Shown one piece after another: positions 43,901 through 52,278 of a DNA stretch of 64,000 nt. Position 1 is the stretch's first letter, and each line of letters opens with the position of its first letter. The notes under the pieces were generated by a model, which saw only the letters and a program-made list of their open reading frames with translations, ran no database searches and was not told the origin of the DNA. Source of the DNA: Rufibacter ruber (GTDB lineage: Bacteria > Bacteroidota > Bacteroidia > Cytophagales > Hymenobacteraceae). A program made the position numbers and the translations under genes. The DNA lies in NCBI RefSeq assembly GCF_001647275.1, contig NZ_LRMM01000008.1, positions 1-64,000 on the forward strand, written 5' to 3'.

Positions 43901-44104
43901 AGCCACCGTATAGTAGGCCTTCATGGGAACCCCCGCCGCAATGGGTGAGGCAGTAGTAAAAACCTCTACAGAAGAGGGCAAACCAGCATTTAGAGCGGCA
44001 GGTTTAGACCATGTCAGTTGTTGAGCCTCTGCCAGCTGTGGTAGCACCACAAGCGCAGGAAGCACCATCAAAAGAATTTTAAAAGCTTGTAATTGTTTTG
44101 TCAT
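40937..44104 (-). CDS. In-frame chimera: NAGPA-type phosphodiester glycosidase and T9SS tail fused to a TonB-dependent receptor barrel
   Basis: About 1055 residues from the ATG at 44104 (MTKQLQAFKILLMV). A frame 39 codons longer lacks a signal peptide at its start and is rejected. The first about 330 residues are a phosphodiester glycosidase (DUF2233/NAGPA) domain: VGINGGFFAG, RARTAIGYT and the hallmark LNLDGGGSSTMVV. A golvesin-like binding domain follows (NGWTETGNAGYYGPSKAK...TPYTIYRE). Next comes a T9SS type A tail (AYPVPTDGVLYLSY...LSAVPAGVYISRLTVEG) that stops short of its usual end. At about 42470-42485 it runs straight into PIQKDKSSFIVSGRRTYVD, which is the point where TonB receptor barrels begin after the plug. 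The rest is a receptor barrel ending PSVTYNFKF. Signal plus plug of the receptor are missing. A deletion or an assembly join can explain this. The product is probably not a working receptor. Confidence 0.85.
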   Translation of the reverse strand: MTKQLQAFKILLMVLPALVVLPQLAEAQQLTWSKPAALNAGLPSSVEVFTTASPIAAGVPMKAYYTVADLSDPKLELKTEYGGGTASKTTSDFMAAQREPAYVGINGGFFAGNTSLSLVVQEGSVLAPNVKSFNRDYNGASTPYFTTRGAFGVFPNNDLDVTWVYNVGSANTTYSYPAPSPNALGSAPQPQPTADFPAGGQVWNPKIAIGGAPVLVQNGVKNITDAAEMIVVDNTSRRARTAIGYTATKKMIMLVVEGGNPEVSAGVTLSELADIMVSLGAVEALNLDGGGSSTMVVKGQLTIQPSDGTERAMPTSLILKQRAPEPIIYDTEMTSVFQARNGWTETGNAGYYGPSKAKIVPTGIGNRIASYTFKDLEPGRYEVYAWWVASTNRAKDTPYTIYREGVAQPVVKVDQTINGSAFNLVGTYDLKPNDSLVVTNLATAGTATTYVTIDAIKLQKVGGVTGSKKALAEIERTVQAYPVPTDGVLYLSYPDVIAKKSTLRVISMVGKVVLQTRTLASNSVRLDLSAVPAGVYISRLTVEGPIQKDKSSFIVSGRRTYVDVFTRMINKAQEDDPDWSPIPDYYFYDFNAKATFELGPDDRLFFSGYYGRDFFNFADENFNFNFFWGNRVASARWAHQFNPKFFVNTTFSASNYEYEIANKLDIFSFSLTSNITDLTLQTDFEYVPNETHHLRFGASGTDHSFVVGRLEAGSEDGSVDVQAGNSYSGQEFGLYASHDWSFTPTFTLSYGLRLSGFRNEKTFMGLEPRVSANYRFNETLSLKASYTRMFQYVHLVSNSGASLPTDIWYPSSPGVKPQVSDQVAIGLTKLYKDKYLFSTEAYYKTMKRQLDLRDGAQIFGNPVLEEEFVFGKGESYGQEFYVEKKDGKTTGWIGYTLSWTNRTFPDINNGKTFPTRFDRRHDLSVVVIHELSKRLSTTATFVYGTGNAYSLPVQRFIFQDVPGEDYTVIPVYTERNSFRLAAYHRLDLGLVYKLRPKRGASDLTFSVYNAYNRRNPYFVYFETLKDEETEQITGFVAKQVSLFPVIPSVTYNFKF

Positions 44105-44295
44105 AGCAGGCAGTAACTTATTAACAATAATTTTATTTAAAACTAACTTTATTAAATTAATTTCAAAACAATTGGTAATAAATAATTTATTTAAGCTTCT
44201 GCTGTTTGACTGGCTGAACAAACAAAGATTTGCGGGTAGGGCCTGTTTACAGGTTGAAAAACATGCTTAAACAGGTTACACTCACTCAGACCGAC

Positions 44296-44339
44296 TTCTG
44301 TTTTTGGTCTGTTTTCTGAAAAACAGGCCGAAAACAGAA
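44296..44339. repeat. Dispersed palindrome, copy 25
   Basis: Arms TTCTGTTTTTGGtCTGTTTT and AAAACAGGCCGAAAACAGAA around CTGA, nearly perfect. It lies between the chimera start and the GHL10 stop. Confidence 0.9.
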
Positions 44340-44387
44340 TCTAAAAGGGGATAGTATGAAGAGTAGAAGGTAGGTTGGGGAGGGTTG

Positions 44388-46259
44388 CTAGTGAACCACA
44401 ACCTTTACTTTTTTGTATCCTGCCTCTGTCTCTACCAGCATCAGGTAAACCCCAGCTGCGGCTTTCAAATCTGAAATAGCAATACTATTTGCCGCCGCCC
44501 CTTCTGAGAAATATTTTTTATACACTGCTTTGCCAGTGGTGTTTACAAGAGTAAGTGACAGAAGCTTGTGGGGAGAACGGTTTGGCAACCGGACTGTGAA
44601 AGAACCAGTGATAGGATGGGGCATAACCAGCACCTCTCTTTCAACAATACCTCCTTCCTTTACTCCTAGCGGAGGGGCAGTCTCATGGTCCAGTTTCCGG
44701 TTCCTGACAATCATGACGGCATCTGCACTCAGGTACTGGTCTGCGGCAAGATTAGTATTTGTGAGTTTTACTACTCTCTTTCTGCCTGCGGTCAGATAAA
44801 AGTCACCAAGTTTAACCCAACCAGCCATGAGGGCATTGGTTTGGTTCACAGTCTTGACCGTTACCGTGCCCTTTGAATCAAACACCTGAAACTCTGCACT
44901 CGCAGTTCTGTTATTGGCCGGAGTATTGAAAACATACACTTCATAAAATGCCTCTGCAGGAACGTTTAGAAAATACTCTATAGATAAGTTCCCAGATGCC
45001 CCTCCGTAGACACTCCTGCCATTGTACCCTTCTATTGAACTGGGCGCCCATGCCCCGGTTTTAATGACATTATCTGTATCTGTATGAAGGGCAACAGCTT
45101 TATGGGCCCGCCAGTCTGCAGAAGCATACGGAGGATGGCTAGGGGCAGCGTACCTGGTCTGCTTCAGATACTTAAACGTGCCCACCAGATCATCATAGAA
45201 CCAGATGGCTGCTCCTTTAAAACCTAACTCATTGGTGCTGTTGATGTAGTCTACCAATTGAGCACCTGTCAATTTGGTACTCCCCGGGCTGGCAGCAAAA
45301 GACGGATAAATCTGCTCATAATTGGCCACCGAGCGCTTGGTATAGGTATTCCAGCTCTGAAAAGCCGTAAGGCTGGACGTATAGCTTTGCATTTGCAGAT
45401 TATCTACTTTGCGGTTAGAGATCCACCACTTCCAGTCTTGCAACAAATTCTCATACGCCGTATAGGTAGACGCCCCCATTTGGCTGGGAGCACTGGAGAC
45501 ATTCACCTGGGGGTTTGCAGCCTTTAGCGCATCATAGAGGGTGGCCACAAATACGTTCAGCTTTTGGGCTCGCCACTGCATCCAGGCGGGTTCTGCCACG
45601 TCAGACGGAGGCGCTGCCCCGTTGTGCTCACGTTTGTACAGATCTACGGTGAAGGGGTCATACCCATACTCCTTGCTTGAGTACCTGATCCGGTCCATCT
45701 CAACACCATCAACATCGTAGTTGTTTACTACTTCTGTCGCCAGGTCAATCAGGAACTTCTGCACTTCGGGGTGGCTGTGTACCATCCAGTAAAAATTACT
45801 TCCGTCTTTTTCAACCCCACTTTGCGTTTGGGCCACCCAGGCGGGGTGGGCATCAAAAACAGGGCCCTTAGATCCTGCCCCTGCGGGATTATATCCACCT
45901 ACAAACCCATATTCAAACCATGCCTCCACGTGCAGCCCTACCCTATGCCCCTCGGCAATGGCTTCTGCCAGAATATCCCTATTGGCGTAAGCAGGATCAA
46001 TAGAAACACCTGTATGCTGCTTAAAGACCTCACTCTGCCAAAGCGGGTACCCCCTGCTCCAGACGTTTACATACACCACATTGAAATTTGCCGCCGCCAG
46101 GCTGTCCATCTGGCTGGCTAGCTTCGCCTTGCTGGTAAAAGAGGTCCTGGCGAGCCACGTACCGCGCAATTCCTGCGCCTGCACTACGTGCTGTGAGACC
46201 AGAACCAACAGAACGGCTATACAGGCTCTCGTCTTATTCAATAGTGTAGCTCTTTGCAT
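44388..46259 (-). CDS. GHL10-type (DUF187) glycoside hydrolase-like protein with golvesin-like domain and T9SS tail
   Basis: 623 residues. The signal peptide ends HVVQAQ. The TIM-barrel region (about 30-370) carries ELRGTWLARTSF, ANFNVVYVNVWSRGYPLWQSEVF, GLHVEAWFEYGF, VDGVEMDRIRYSS and KGAAIWFYDDLVG, the pattern of the GHL10 family, which is related to the deacetylated poly-GlcNAc hydrolase domain of PgaB. A golvesin-like domain follows (APSSIEGYNGRSVYGGASGNLS...YLSADAVMIVRNR), of the same type as in the chimera next to it. The last about 75 residues are a T9SS type A tail ending VYLMLVETEAGYKKVKVVVH. It begins directly after the stop codon of the upstream GH20 gene on the minus strand, so the two are an operon. 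A shared target with GH20 is likely, probably a GlcNAc polymer. Confidence 0.85.
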   Translation of the reverse strand: MQRATLLNKTRACIAVLLVLVSQHVVQAQELRGTWLARTSFTSKAKLASQMDSLAAANFNVVYVNVWSRGYPLWQSEVFKQHTGVSIDPAYANRDILAEAIAEGHRVGLHVEAWFEYGFVGGYNPAGAGSKGPVFDAHPAWVAQTQSGVEKDGSNFYWMVHSHPEVQKFLIDLATEVVNNYDVDGVEMDRIRYSSKEYGYDPFTVDLYKREHNGAAPPSDVAEPAWMQWRAQKLNVFVATLYDALKAANPQVNVSSAPSQMGASTYTAYENLLQDWKWWISNRKVDNLQMQSYTSSLTAFQSWNTYTKRSVANYEQIYPSFAASPGSTKLTGAQLVDYINSTNELGFKGAAIWFYDDLVGTFKYLKQTRYAAPSHPPYASADWRAHKAVALHTDTDNVIKTGAWAPSSIEGYNGRSVYGGASGNLSIEYFLNVPAEAFYEVYVFNTPANNRTASAEFQVFDSKGTVTVKTVNQTNALMAGWVKLGDFYLTAGRKRVVKLTNTNLAADQYLSADAVMIVRNRKLDHETAPPLGVKEGGIVEREVLVMPHPITGSFTVRLPNRSPHKLLSLTLVNTTGKAVYKKYFSEGAAANSIAISDLKAAAGVYLMLVETEAGYKKVKVVVH

Positions 46260-48560
46260 TTATTTTACAATCAGTTCATCTGCCATAATATAAGCGGCGC
46301 CCCCTGCACCAGGGTGGCCGGGTGGGCAGACACGCCTATTCACTGCTACTACTTTTACATACCGCACCGGTTTCCCCTTTCCTTGGGCTGAGAAGACAAG
46401 GCGGTACGGCTTTTCTGTTTTTCCTGACTGACCGGCAGTAGCTACAGGCACTTCTTTAAAAACCTGATCAGACCCCGCCACATAGAAGGCAACCTTGGTG
46501 GGCAAGAAGATCCAGGAGTTGACATCCTGCAGAAAGGCAATAGAGATTTCCTGTAATGGAATCTCTTTCTCAAGATCTAGAGTAGCTTCTAAATTTTCCT
46601 TTTCCACCCCCTGCCAAAAGCCTTTCCTGTAGTCTTCGCCCCCCAATATTCCATCTGTGAGGGCCATTTCCCCTCCTGCCGCATACACAGGATGGTAGCC
46701 GTATTTCAAGCCTGCTCTCTTATAAAGGGCCAGATGTTTTTCAAAAGAAGCCTTGGCGGTTTCCCCCAGTTTCTTCCCATTTTTATAAGGAGCAACTTTC
46801 ACGGTAGTAGAGGTAGAGAACAGAATGGGGCTCCCCTCATATTTTTGGGAGCTCAGGGTTGGCTCTGAACCATTAAGCGAATAATACAGGCTTACCTTCT
46901 GCAGACCTGGCTGCAGTGAAAGGGCAAAAGTCTGGGAAGCTGGGGTATAGGTGGGAACAAACTGGACCGGCCAGGTCTCAAAACCATAGTCTACTCCAAC
47001 CTTATCAAGGTACGGGTAGTGCTGTTGCAGCCTGCGGTGAAAATCAGCAAAGAGATCTGGCTGGGCAGTTTTCCCGTGCCACACGTTTTCAGAAAACGCC
47101 AGCAGCCTGGGGAATACCATTTCATCTACCCGCTCTTGTGGCACATCTTCCGTCCAGAGCGCGGCTTCTGCCCCTAGCAGCAGCCGCTGCTCTTCCTTAG
47201 ACAAGGTTGAAGGGGAAACAGGAGCCTGGTACACTTTCTCCAGGTTGGTGATCCCACTGTTTAAATCGAAATAAAAAAAACTCCGGAAAGAGGTGATGGC
47301 AGGCAAGCCTAACTGCAAAGCTTCTTTCAGTTGCTTTTGCCCATGCCACACCTGTACACGCGTGCCTGACGGGGCACCACCTTTCAACACCTCGTCCCAG
47401 GCAACGGGCACTTTGTGCAGGTTGGTTAGAATTTGGGAAATCCGATTGGTAAAATACCCTTGCAGAGCTTCTTCATCAGGCAAGTTCTCAGCCCTTATCC
47501 GCCCCTGGCATTTAGCACAAACCCGCCAGCGTTCTTTGGGTGCCTCATCTCCCCCTATGTGCAGATATTGCCCCGGAAACAAAGCTGCTACCTCTGTCAG
47601 CACATCTTTCAGGAACGCATACGTTTTCTCATTCCCGGCACACAAGATGTCTGGATGCACGCCGGCGGCAGTGGCTACTTCAAAAGGACCACCGGTACAG
47701 GATAATTCAGGGTAAGCGGCCAACGCCGCCTGCACATGGCCAGGGGCATCTATTTCAGGAACAACCGTGATGTATCTGGCCCTGGCATACGCTACAATTT
47801 CCCTGATATCTGCCTGCGTATAGAAGCCGCCATGCTGCGTGCCGTTGGGCTCAGTACGCCAGGCACCCTTTTGGGTCAAGGCTGGGTATTTTTTAATTTC
47901 AATCCGCCAGCCCTGGTCATCTGTGAGGTGCAAGTGCAGCTGGTTGAGTTTGTATAAAGCAAGCAGGTCAATGTACCGCTTGATAAACTCTTTAGACATA
48001 AAGCGCCGGCTTACATCCAGCAGCAGCCCCCTCCACTTATAGGCAGGTTCATCTTGTATTTCTCCCCCCGGCAGCCATATTTGGTTTGCCGGTGCATGTA
48101 GGTAAGTGAGTTGCCGAAGGGTCTGCGCCGCCCAAAACAAACCTGCAGGGGTTTTCGCCACACATTCTACCTTTCCCCTGGTAATTTGGATCTTGTAGGC
48201 TTCAGGGCCTACCTCCAGGTCCGGGTTCAGGCGGAGCGCTATGTAATTGCCCCTGCCCCTTTGCCCCTGCCGTTTTAGTGGCAATTCCTTTCCCAGCTGT
48301 TGCCCCAAAACACTGGTCAGATAGTCTGCTATCTGGTTCACCTCTGGCAAAGTGGTCTCTACCACTACAGCGGTTTTACCATTGACCAAGAAAGCCTCGT
48401 TCCTTTTGACAACCTTGGCGGGAAGCGGGATCAGCGCCAGACTTTGTGCAGCCCCTGCGGGCACAGATGAAGTCTGGGGGGCACAACCGCTAAAAAACAG
48501 CAACAGGCATGCCGCCAACCAATAAGGACTGCGCACCCACTTCCTCCTGATTACCTGCAT
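46260..48560 (-). CDS. GH20 beta-N-acetylhexosaminidase, lipoprotein
   Basis: 766 residues from the ATG at 48560 (MQVIRRKWVRSPYW), just 7 bp beyond the upstream stop. A longer frame to 48593 would overlap that gene. A lipoprotein signal with LFFSGCAPQ is followed by the GH20b N-terminal domain and the TIM barrel (KWRGLLLDVSRRFMS, LHLHLTDDQGWRIEIKKYP, VVPEIDAPGHVQAALAAYPEL). The catalytic pair is Asp338-Glu339 in YLHIGGDEAPK (substrate-assisted mechanism). A C-terminal chitobiase-like beta domain and a discoidin-like region with RLVFSAQGKGKPVRYVKVVAV follow. The enzyme removes terminal beta-GlcNAc or GalNAc, probably in the periplasm or at the outer-membrane surface. It stands between a GHL10 gene (0 bp gap) and an SGNH hydrolase gene (7 bp) in one operon. 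Confidence 0.95.
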   Translation of the reverse strand: MQVIRRKWVRSPYWLAACLLLFFSGCAPQTSSVPAGAAQSLALIPLPAKVVKRNEAFLVNGKTAVVVETTLPEVNQIADYLTSVLGQQLGKELPLKRQGQRGRGNYIALRLNPDLEVGPEAYKIQITRGKVECVAKTPAGLFWAAQTLRQLTYLHAPANQIWLPGGEIQDEPAYKWRGLLLDVSRRFMSKEFIKRYIDLLALYKLNQLHLHLTDDQGWRIEIKKYPALTQKGAWRTEPNGTQHGGFYTQADIREIVAYARARYITVVPEIDAPGHVQAALAAYPELSCTGGPFEVATAAGVHPDILCAGNEKTYAFLKDVLTEVAALFPGQYLHIGGDEAPKERWRVCAKCQGRIRAENLPDEEALQGYFTNRISQILTNLHKVPVAWDEVLKGGAPSGTRVQVWHGQKQLKEALQLGLPAITSFRSFFYFDLNSGITNLEKVYQAPVSPSTLSKEEQRLLLGAEAALWTEDVPQERVDEMVFPRLLAFSENVWHGKTAQPDLFADFHRRLQQHYPYLDKVGVDYGFETWPVQFVPTYTPASQTFALSLQPGLQKVSLYYSLNGSEPTLSSQKYEGSPILFSTSTTVKVAPYKNGKKLGETAKASFEKHLALYKRAGLKYGYHPVYAAGGEMALTDGILGGEDYRKGFWQGVEKENLEATLDLEKEIPLQEISIAFLQDVNSWIFLPTKVAFYVAGSDQVFKEVPVATAGQSGKTEKPYRLVFSAQGKGKPVRYVKVVAVNRRVCPPGHPGAGGAAYIMADELIVK

Positions 48561-48567
48561 ACGTTCC

Positions 48568-49266
48568 TTACTTTGCCAAATACGGTTTAACAATCTCTAC
48601 CCAAAGCTTATAGCCAGCCGGCGTCATATGAATGCCATCTCCAATGTAGAGCTCTGGCCTGGGCTTGCCGTCAGGACCCAGCATAGGCGTGGAGACATCT
48701 ACAAACTTGACCTTTCTGTGCCACCAGGCATACCGTTTTATCTTCTTGTTGGCTTTTTCTGATTCAGGGTACATGCTCCAGCGGGCTGGGCTGGGTTTGA
48801 TAGACAAATACACCAGTTCTGTCTTTGGCAGCTCGTCCCTCACTTTTTTGGCGAAGGCCTTGAACTTCTCAAACGTCATGTCTGCATTCTTCCCGCTGGC
48901 AATGTCATTGTCACCTGCGTAAAAGAAAATTTGCCTGGGCTGGTACTTTTTAATGATCCGGTCAAAATAATAAACAGCATCCCCTATTCTGGAGCCTCCA
49001 AACCCTCTGTTGAGCACAGGTTTATCAGGGAAGTCCTGCCCCACGCTGCGCCAGCCTCTCACAGAAGAGCTTCCAACAAACAGGATTCCTCCGGGGGCCG
49101 GCATCTTCAGGCTGTCGCTCTTCTCAAACGCCATGATCTCTTTTTCCCAAATGGTGGGGTTGTCTGGTTTCTGCGCCAGAACAGGAGAAACAGAGCCACA
49201 GAAAAAAGTGATCAGTATTCCCCATAAAAGGCCGGGGAAGCGATGGCTTATTGGCTTCAAATTCAT
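48568..49266 (-). CDS. Secreted SGNH/GDSL family hydrolase (probable sugar acetylesterase)
   Basis: 232 residues with a signal peptide ending SPVLAQ. The four SGNH blocks are visible: block I GGILFVGSSSVRGW (catalytic Ser at about 66), block II Gly in NRGFGGSRIGD, block III Asn in YAGDNDIASG, and block V DGIHMTPAGY (Asp and His near 210-213). Members of this branch, next to glycosidases, usually remove acetyl groups from sugars. It opens the GH20-GHL10 operon, which fits O-acetyl removal from a hexosamine polymer, but the substrate is inferred from neighbours only. Palindrome copy 26 lies upstream, between it and the next SGNH gene. Confidence 0.85.
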   Translation of the reverse strand: MNLKPISHRFPGLLWGILITFFCGSVSPVLAQKPDNPTIWEKEIMAFEKSDSLKMPAPGGILFVGSSSVRGWRSVGQDFPDKPVLNRGFGGSRIGDAVYYFDRIIKKYQPRQIFFYAGDNDIASGKNADMTFEKFKAFAKKVRDELPKTELVYLSIKPSPARWSMYPESEKANKKIKRYAWWHRKVKFVDVSTPMLGPDGKPRPELYIGDGIHMTPAGYKLWVEIVKPYLAK

Positions 49267-49296
49267 AATTGGTTTTGATTAGGATAAAGGGAAGGC

Positions 49297-49333
49297 TGTT
49301 TCTGGCCTGTTTTCTAAAAAACAGGCCAGAAAC
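49297..49333. repeat. Dispersed palindrome, copy 26
   Basis: Arms CTGTTTCTGGCCTGTTTT and AAAACAGGCCAGAAACA around CTAA, nearly perfect. It interrupts the otherwise tight minus-strand gene cluster. Confidence 0.9.
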
Positions 49334-49368
49334 AACTTTCCCATGATGGTGCTACCTGAGGACAGAGC

Positions 49369-50528
49369 TTACCGCTTGGTTTTCTTCTCTACCTTCTTAA
49401 TCTCTTTGGTAAGCTCACAGGCTATTTGCACAAAGCCCAGATCTGTAAGATGGATTCCGTCAACGGTGCCTTCCCCTGATGCCAAAGCCAGGTTCTGGTT
49501 AGAAACATAGTGCAGATTCTTGATGCCTGAGGCGGTTAAGGTTTTATAGGCATTCTTCAGATGCTGGTTTTTAGACTTCACCAACCCGGCTACGCGGGTA
49601 TCTATCCAGCTATGGGCATAGTTGATGTTCTCTACCACCACAATGGGCACTCCTGGTTTTTTCTCCCGCAGCACCTTCACAAATTCAACCACCTTGGGTT
49701 CTACCTCCTCTGGCGTCATATTGGGCATACAGTCCAGTACATACATGTTGGCATCTATCTCGGCTAAAAGATGGGCTAACTCCACATCCATCTTTCCGTT
49801 CCCGGAGAAGCCCAGGTTGACAACCTCCTGGTGCAGCGTGCGGCCAATAATAGCCGGATACGCCATGCCCGCCCGCGAGGCACAGGCGCCCTGCACTATA
49901 GAAGTACCGTAAAACACCAGAGGTTTTTCTTTCTCTGGCTTCACGTCTTGCATAGTGGCGCCCGCCTCTACCCCAATAGAAACCGTATCAACCCCGTCAT
50001 ATAAAGGCAAATACAGCATAAACTCCCGGTCTGCGGCAGGCATGCTGCTCGCAATCACCTCCTCGTTGGATTTACCAGAAGGTTTTCCAACCCCTACCCA
50101 TTTCCACTCCTGGCCGTTTTTGGCGTAGAGATCCACCCCTTTCACCGCGGTGGGGGCCATGTGGTTAAAGCTGTTATTGGCCCGCACGTTCCAGCGCACC
50201 TTGATACTCTTAGAATTCGTTTTAAACTGCACGTAAACCCCGGCAGAATGCTTAGAAAGCTTCCAGACGGTGCCGTGACCATGGTTTCGGCTTTAGCAGG
50301 AAGCCGGGTGTAGGACTGGTGCAGTTCTTCCCACCCCAGCCCCTTCAAAGAAAACTTCTGCACATCATGCCAGTCTGTCTTCTCTGCGGCAGGCAGGGCG
50401 GCGGGAGCAGAACCCTTGGCCCCACGTTTCAGCGGCCCTCCCTCAGTCATAGAAAAGGCAAGCAGAAAGACCAGTAAGAAGGCCATCAGCTTTCCAGAAG
50501 CGGTAGTGTTTATATTAAAAACGTGCAT
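49369..50528 (-). pseudogene. SGNH/GDSL hydrolase with N-terminal beta domain, single-base frameshift
   Basis: The first part (50528 inward) carries MHVFNINTTASGKLMAFLLVFLLAFSMTEGG and WHDVQKFSLKGLGWEELHQSYTRLPAKAETMV, then leaves frame near 50269-50276. Reading on one base later gives TVWKLSKHSAGVYVQFKTNSKSIKVRW, so the N-terminal SGNH_hydro_N-type domain is continuous once a single missing base is restored. The C-terminal part (to 49369) is a full SGNH domain: FYGTSIVQGACASRAGMAYPAIIGRTL (catalytic Ser), NLGFSGNGKMD, DCMPNM and GTVDGIHLTDLGF (Asp/His). It is the second esterase-type gene of the hexosamine cluster. Deletion of one base in real DNA or an error in the sequence would both fit. 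Confidence 0.8.
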
Positions 50529-50537
50529 AGTTCAGGG

Positions 50538-51719
50538 CTACTTCATGTCTACTGGTACAAAAATCAAAGGAGTAGGCAGGCAAGACGCCCCGGGCGGAGA
50601 ATACGTAAACCTGATGGTTTGCTCCTCGCCATTTGCCGCAGGCGGAAACACCTGAATCAAAATTGCCTCTGGGGCTCGCTTGGTGGTTAAGCGGTCGCTG
50701 GGCAACTGCACAATACCGCCCTCAAACTTTCCTTTATCCATCACCATGGTGGCAGCCATACCACCGCACCATTTGTTGTCATCTGCCCGGGAGTTCCAGG
50801 TCACCAGGGCCAGGCCCTTCCCGTCAGAGCTTTTCCACTTGAGCTCTACCTCATACATGACCCCGTAGTTACCGGCCAGCCTGGCAATGTGCCCGGTGGT
50901 GCTCTCATGCCCGGTAACCCATGGGTCTTTAACGCCATCTGCCACAATCAACTCGGCCGGTCCATTCTTTGTGTCTATGACGTTACTGGCAATCACCTGA
51001 TAATTGCTCACCCCAAATACCCCGCGGCCCGCACCGCTTTGTGATTTAGGAGGCAGGACATTCGTTATTCTTTTGAGTGCTTGCGGGCCAGAGGTTTTCA
51101 AGTCTGTCTGCAGCACGCTCACCTCACCGGGTTGGTCTATTACAAACTCATAGAAGCCGTGCACCAACTCATCATACTTCACCACATTCTTCTCCAGTTT
51201 CTCATCAATGGTGATGGCTTCGCCGGGCTTAATGGTTCTGATTTTGCTGTCGCCTTTAGAGGCGAAATAATCTGCCAGGCCTTCTTTCCCTATTTTAAAA
51301 TAGTTAGTACTGGGCGGCTGGGAGGAGTACTTCAGCATGCGGAGGTGCATCACGCTGGTACCAGTATTCTTAATGACAGCGGTGATTTTACGGTCAATTT
51401 TCTGCGGCTCCTTTACCCCGTTCACGTTATACACATACAGCCTGACAGATCCCGGCTGCACTGCCTCTCTGAACGCCACGGCCTCTGGCACCCTGATGTA
51501 CTCAGGGTCATCAGAGATCAGGTACTGAGGACCGGGCAGCACTATTTTCTGATACTCAATGGGCGCATACTGCTTACCTAGAAAGCCTGGCAGCTCAACC
51601 ACAGCACCTTGCTTGCTTTTCAACAGCACTTGGTTCAGTTCAGGGGAAAGTGTTTGTGCCTTCGCCAGCAGGGAGGCACACCCAAAGAAGGCCAGAATCA
51701 GGAGGGAGCGTTTTTTCAT
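50538..51719 (-). CDS. Secreted protein of unknown function, first gene of the hexosamine cluster
   Basis: 393 residues from the ATG at 51719 (MKKRSLLILAFFGCASLLAKAQ, signal peptide). A frame 16 codons longer is unlikely. The mature protein is beta-rich in two halves: an about 200-residue region with VRLYVYNVNGVKEPQKIDRKITAVIKNTGTSVMHLRMLKY and a second with VMYEVELKWKSSDGKGLALVTWNSRADDNKWCGGMAATMVMDKGKF and FVPVDMK. It has no catalytic motif I know and no T9SS tail. It starts the minus-strand run of genes with GH20, GHL10 and SGNH enzymes, only 9 bp from the frameshifted SGNH gene, so it probably works on the same polymer, for instance as a binding or processing protein. Confidence 0.7.
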   Translation of the reverse strand: MKKRSLLILAFFGCASLLAKAQTLSPELNQVLLKSKQGAVVELPGFLGKQYAPIEYQKIVLPGPQYLISDDPEYIRVPEAVAFREAVQPGSVRLYVYNVNGVKEPQKIDRKITAVIKNTGTSVMHLRMLKYSSQPPSTNYFKIGKEGLADYFASKGDSKIRTIKPGEAITIDEKLEKNVVKYDELVHGFYEFVIDQPGEVSVLQTDLKTSGPQALKRITNVLPPKSQSGAGRGVFGVSNYQVIASNVIDTKNGPAELIVADGVKDPWVTGHESTTGHIARLAGNYGVMYEVELKWKSSDGKGLALVTWNSRADDNKWCGGMAATMVMDKGKFEGGIVQLPSDRLTTKRAPEAILIQVFPPAANGEEQTIRFTYSPPGASCLPTPLIFVPVDMK

Positions 51720-52278
51720 GTTGAAAGTTTTAAAGAGCAGAGACAGCAAGACACATTGAATGCCCAAGCACCAGAGCCTTACCTCTTGTAATTGAGAAAT
51801 CAGCTCTAGCTTCTATCTTGCCTGCACGTGTTTGTTTGGTTAAATATAGAGAATACTTTTTATTATTAAAAAATATTAAAATGTATTTTCTCTTTTTAAT
51901 TTATTTAACTCACTCAATTATAACCCGTCTTGCTGCCTGACTTCCTGACCAAGCCTGCTAAGGCTGAACAACCCTCTCCAGATTCCGCTTAAAAATCCAG
52001 CTTCTTTAATAGGCTGGAGGCCAGAAGAACGCATTGACGTTAGATACCCTACAAGAGGAGGCTCTCAGGCACCGGCACCGTTTTCTTACTACAGAAGCAG
52101 GTTGTCTGTGTGATGGACCCCAGCCGCCATCTTCTCCCTTCCATAATCCATCCTTTTAAAGGGCTGCACCCAGTTTATATTTATTTTTCTGAAGGCCTAT
52201 GGGTCAAATCAAAAAAACTGTAATTTACTCACTCTTAATCCATTTAATTCAAATAGTTATCCTTTCACACCCCCTTGT
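51720..52278. other. A/T-rich divergent promoter region
   Basis: About 560 bp between two divergent transcription units, with long A/T stretches at 51840-51920 and 52160-52260. No gene, palindrome copy or clear TTTG/TAnnTTTG promoter was found. It probably holds the promoters of the minus-strand hexosamine cluster and the plus-strand amidase. Confidence 0.4.
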
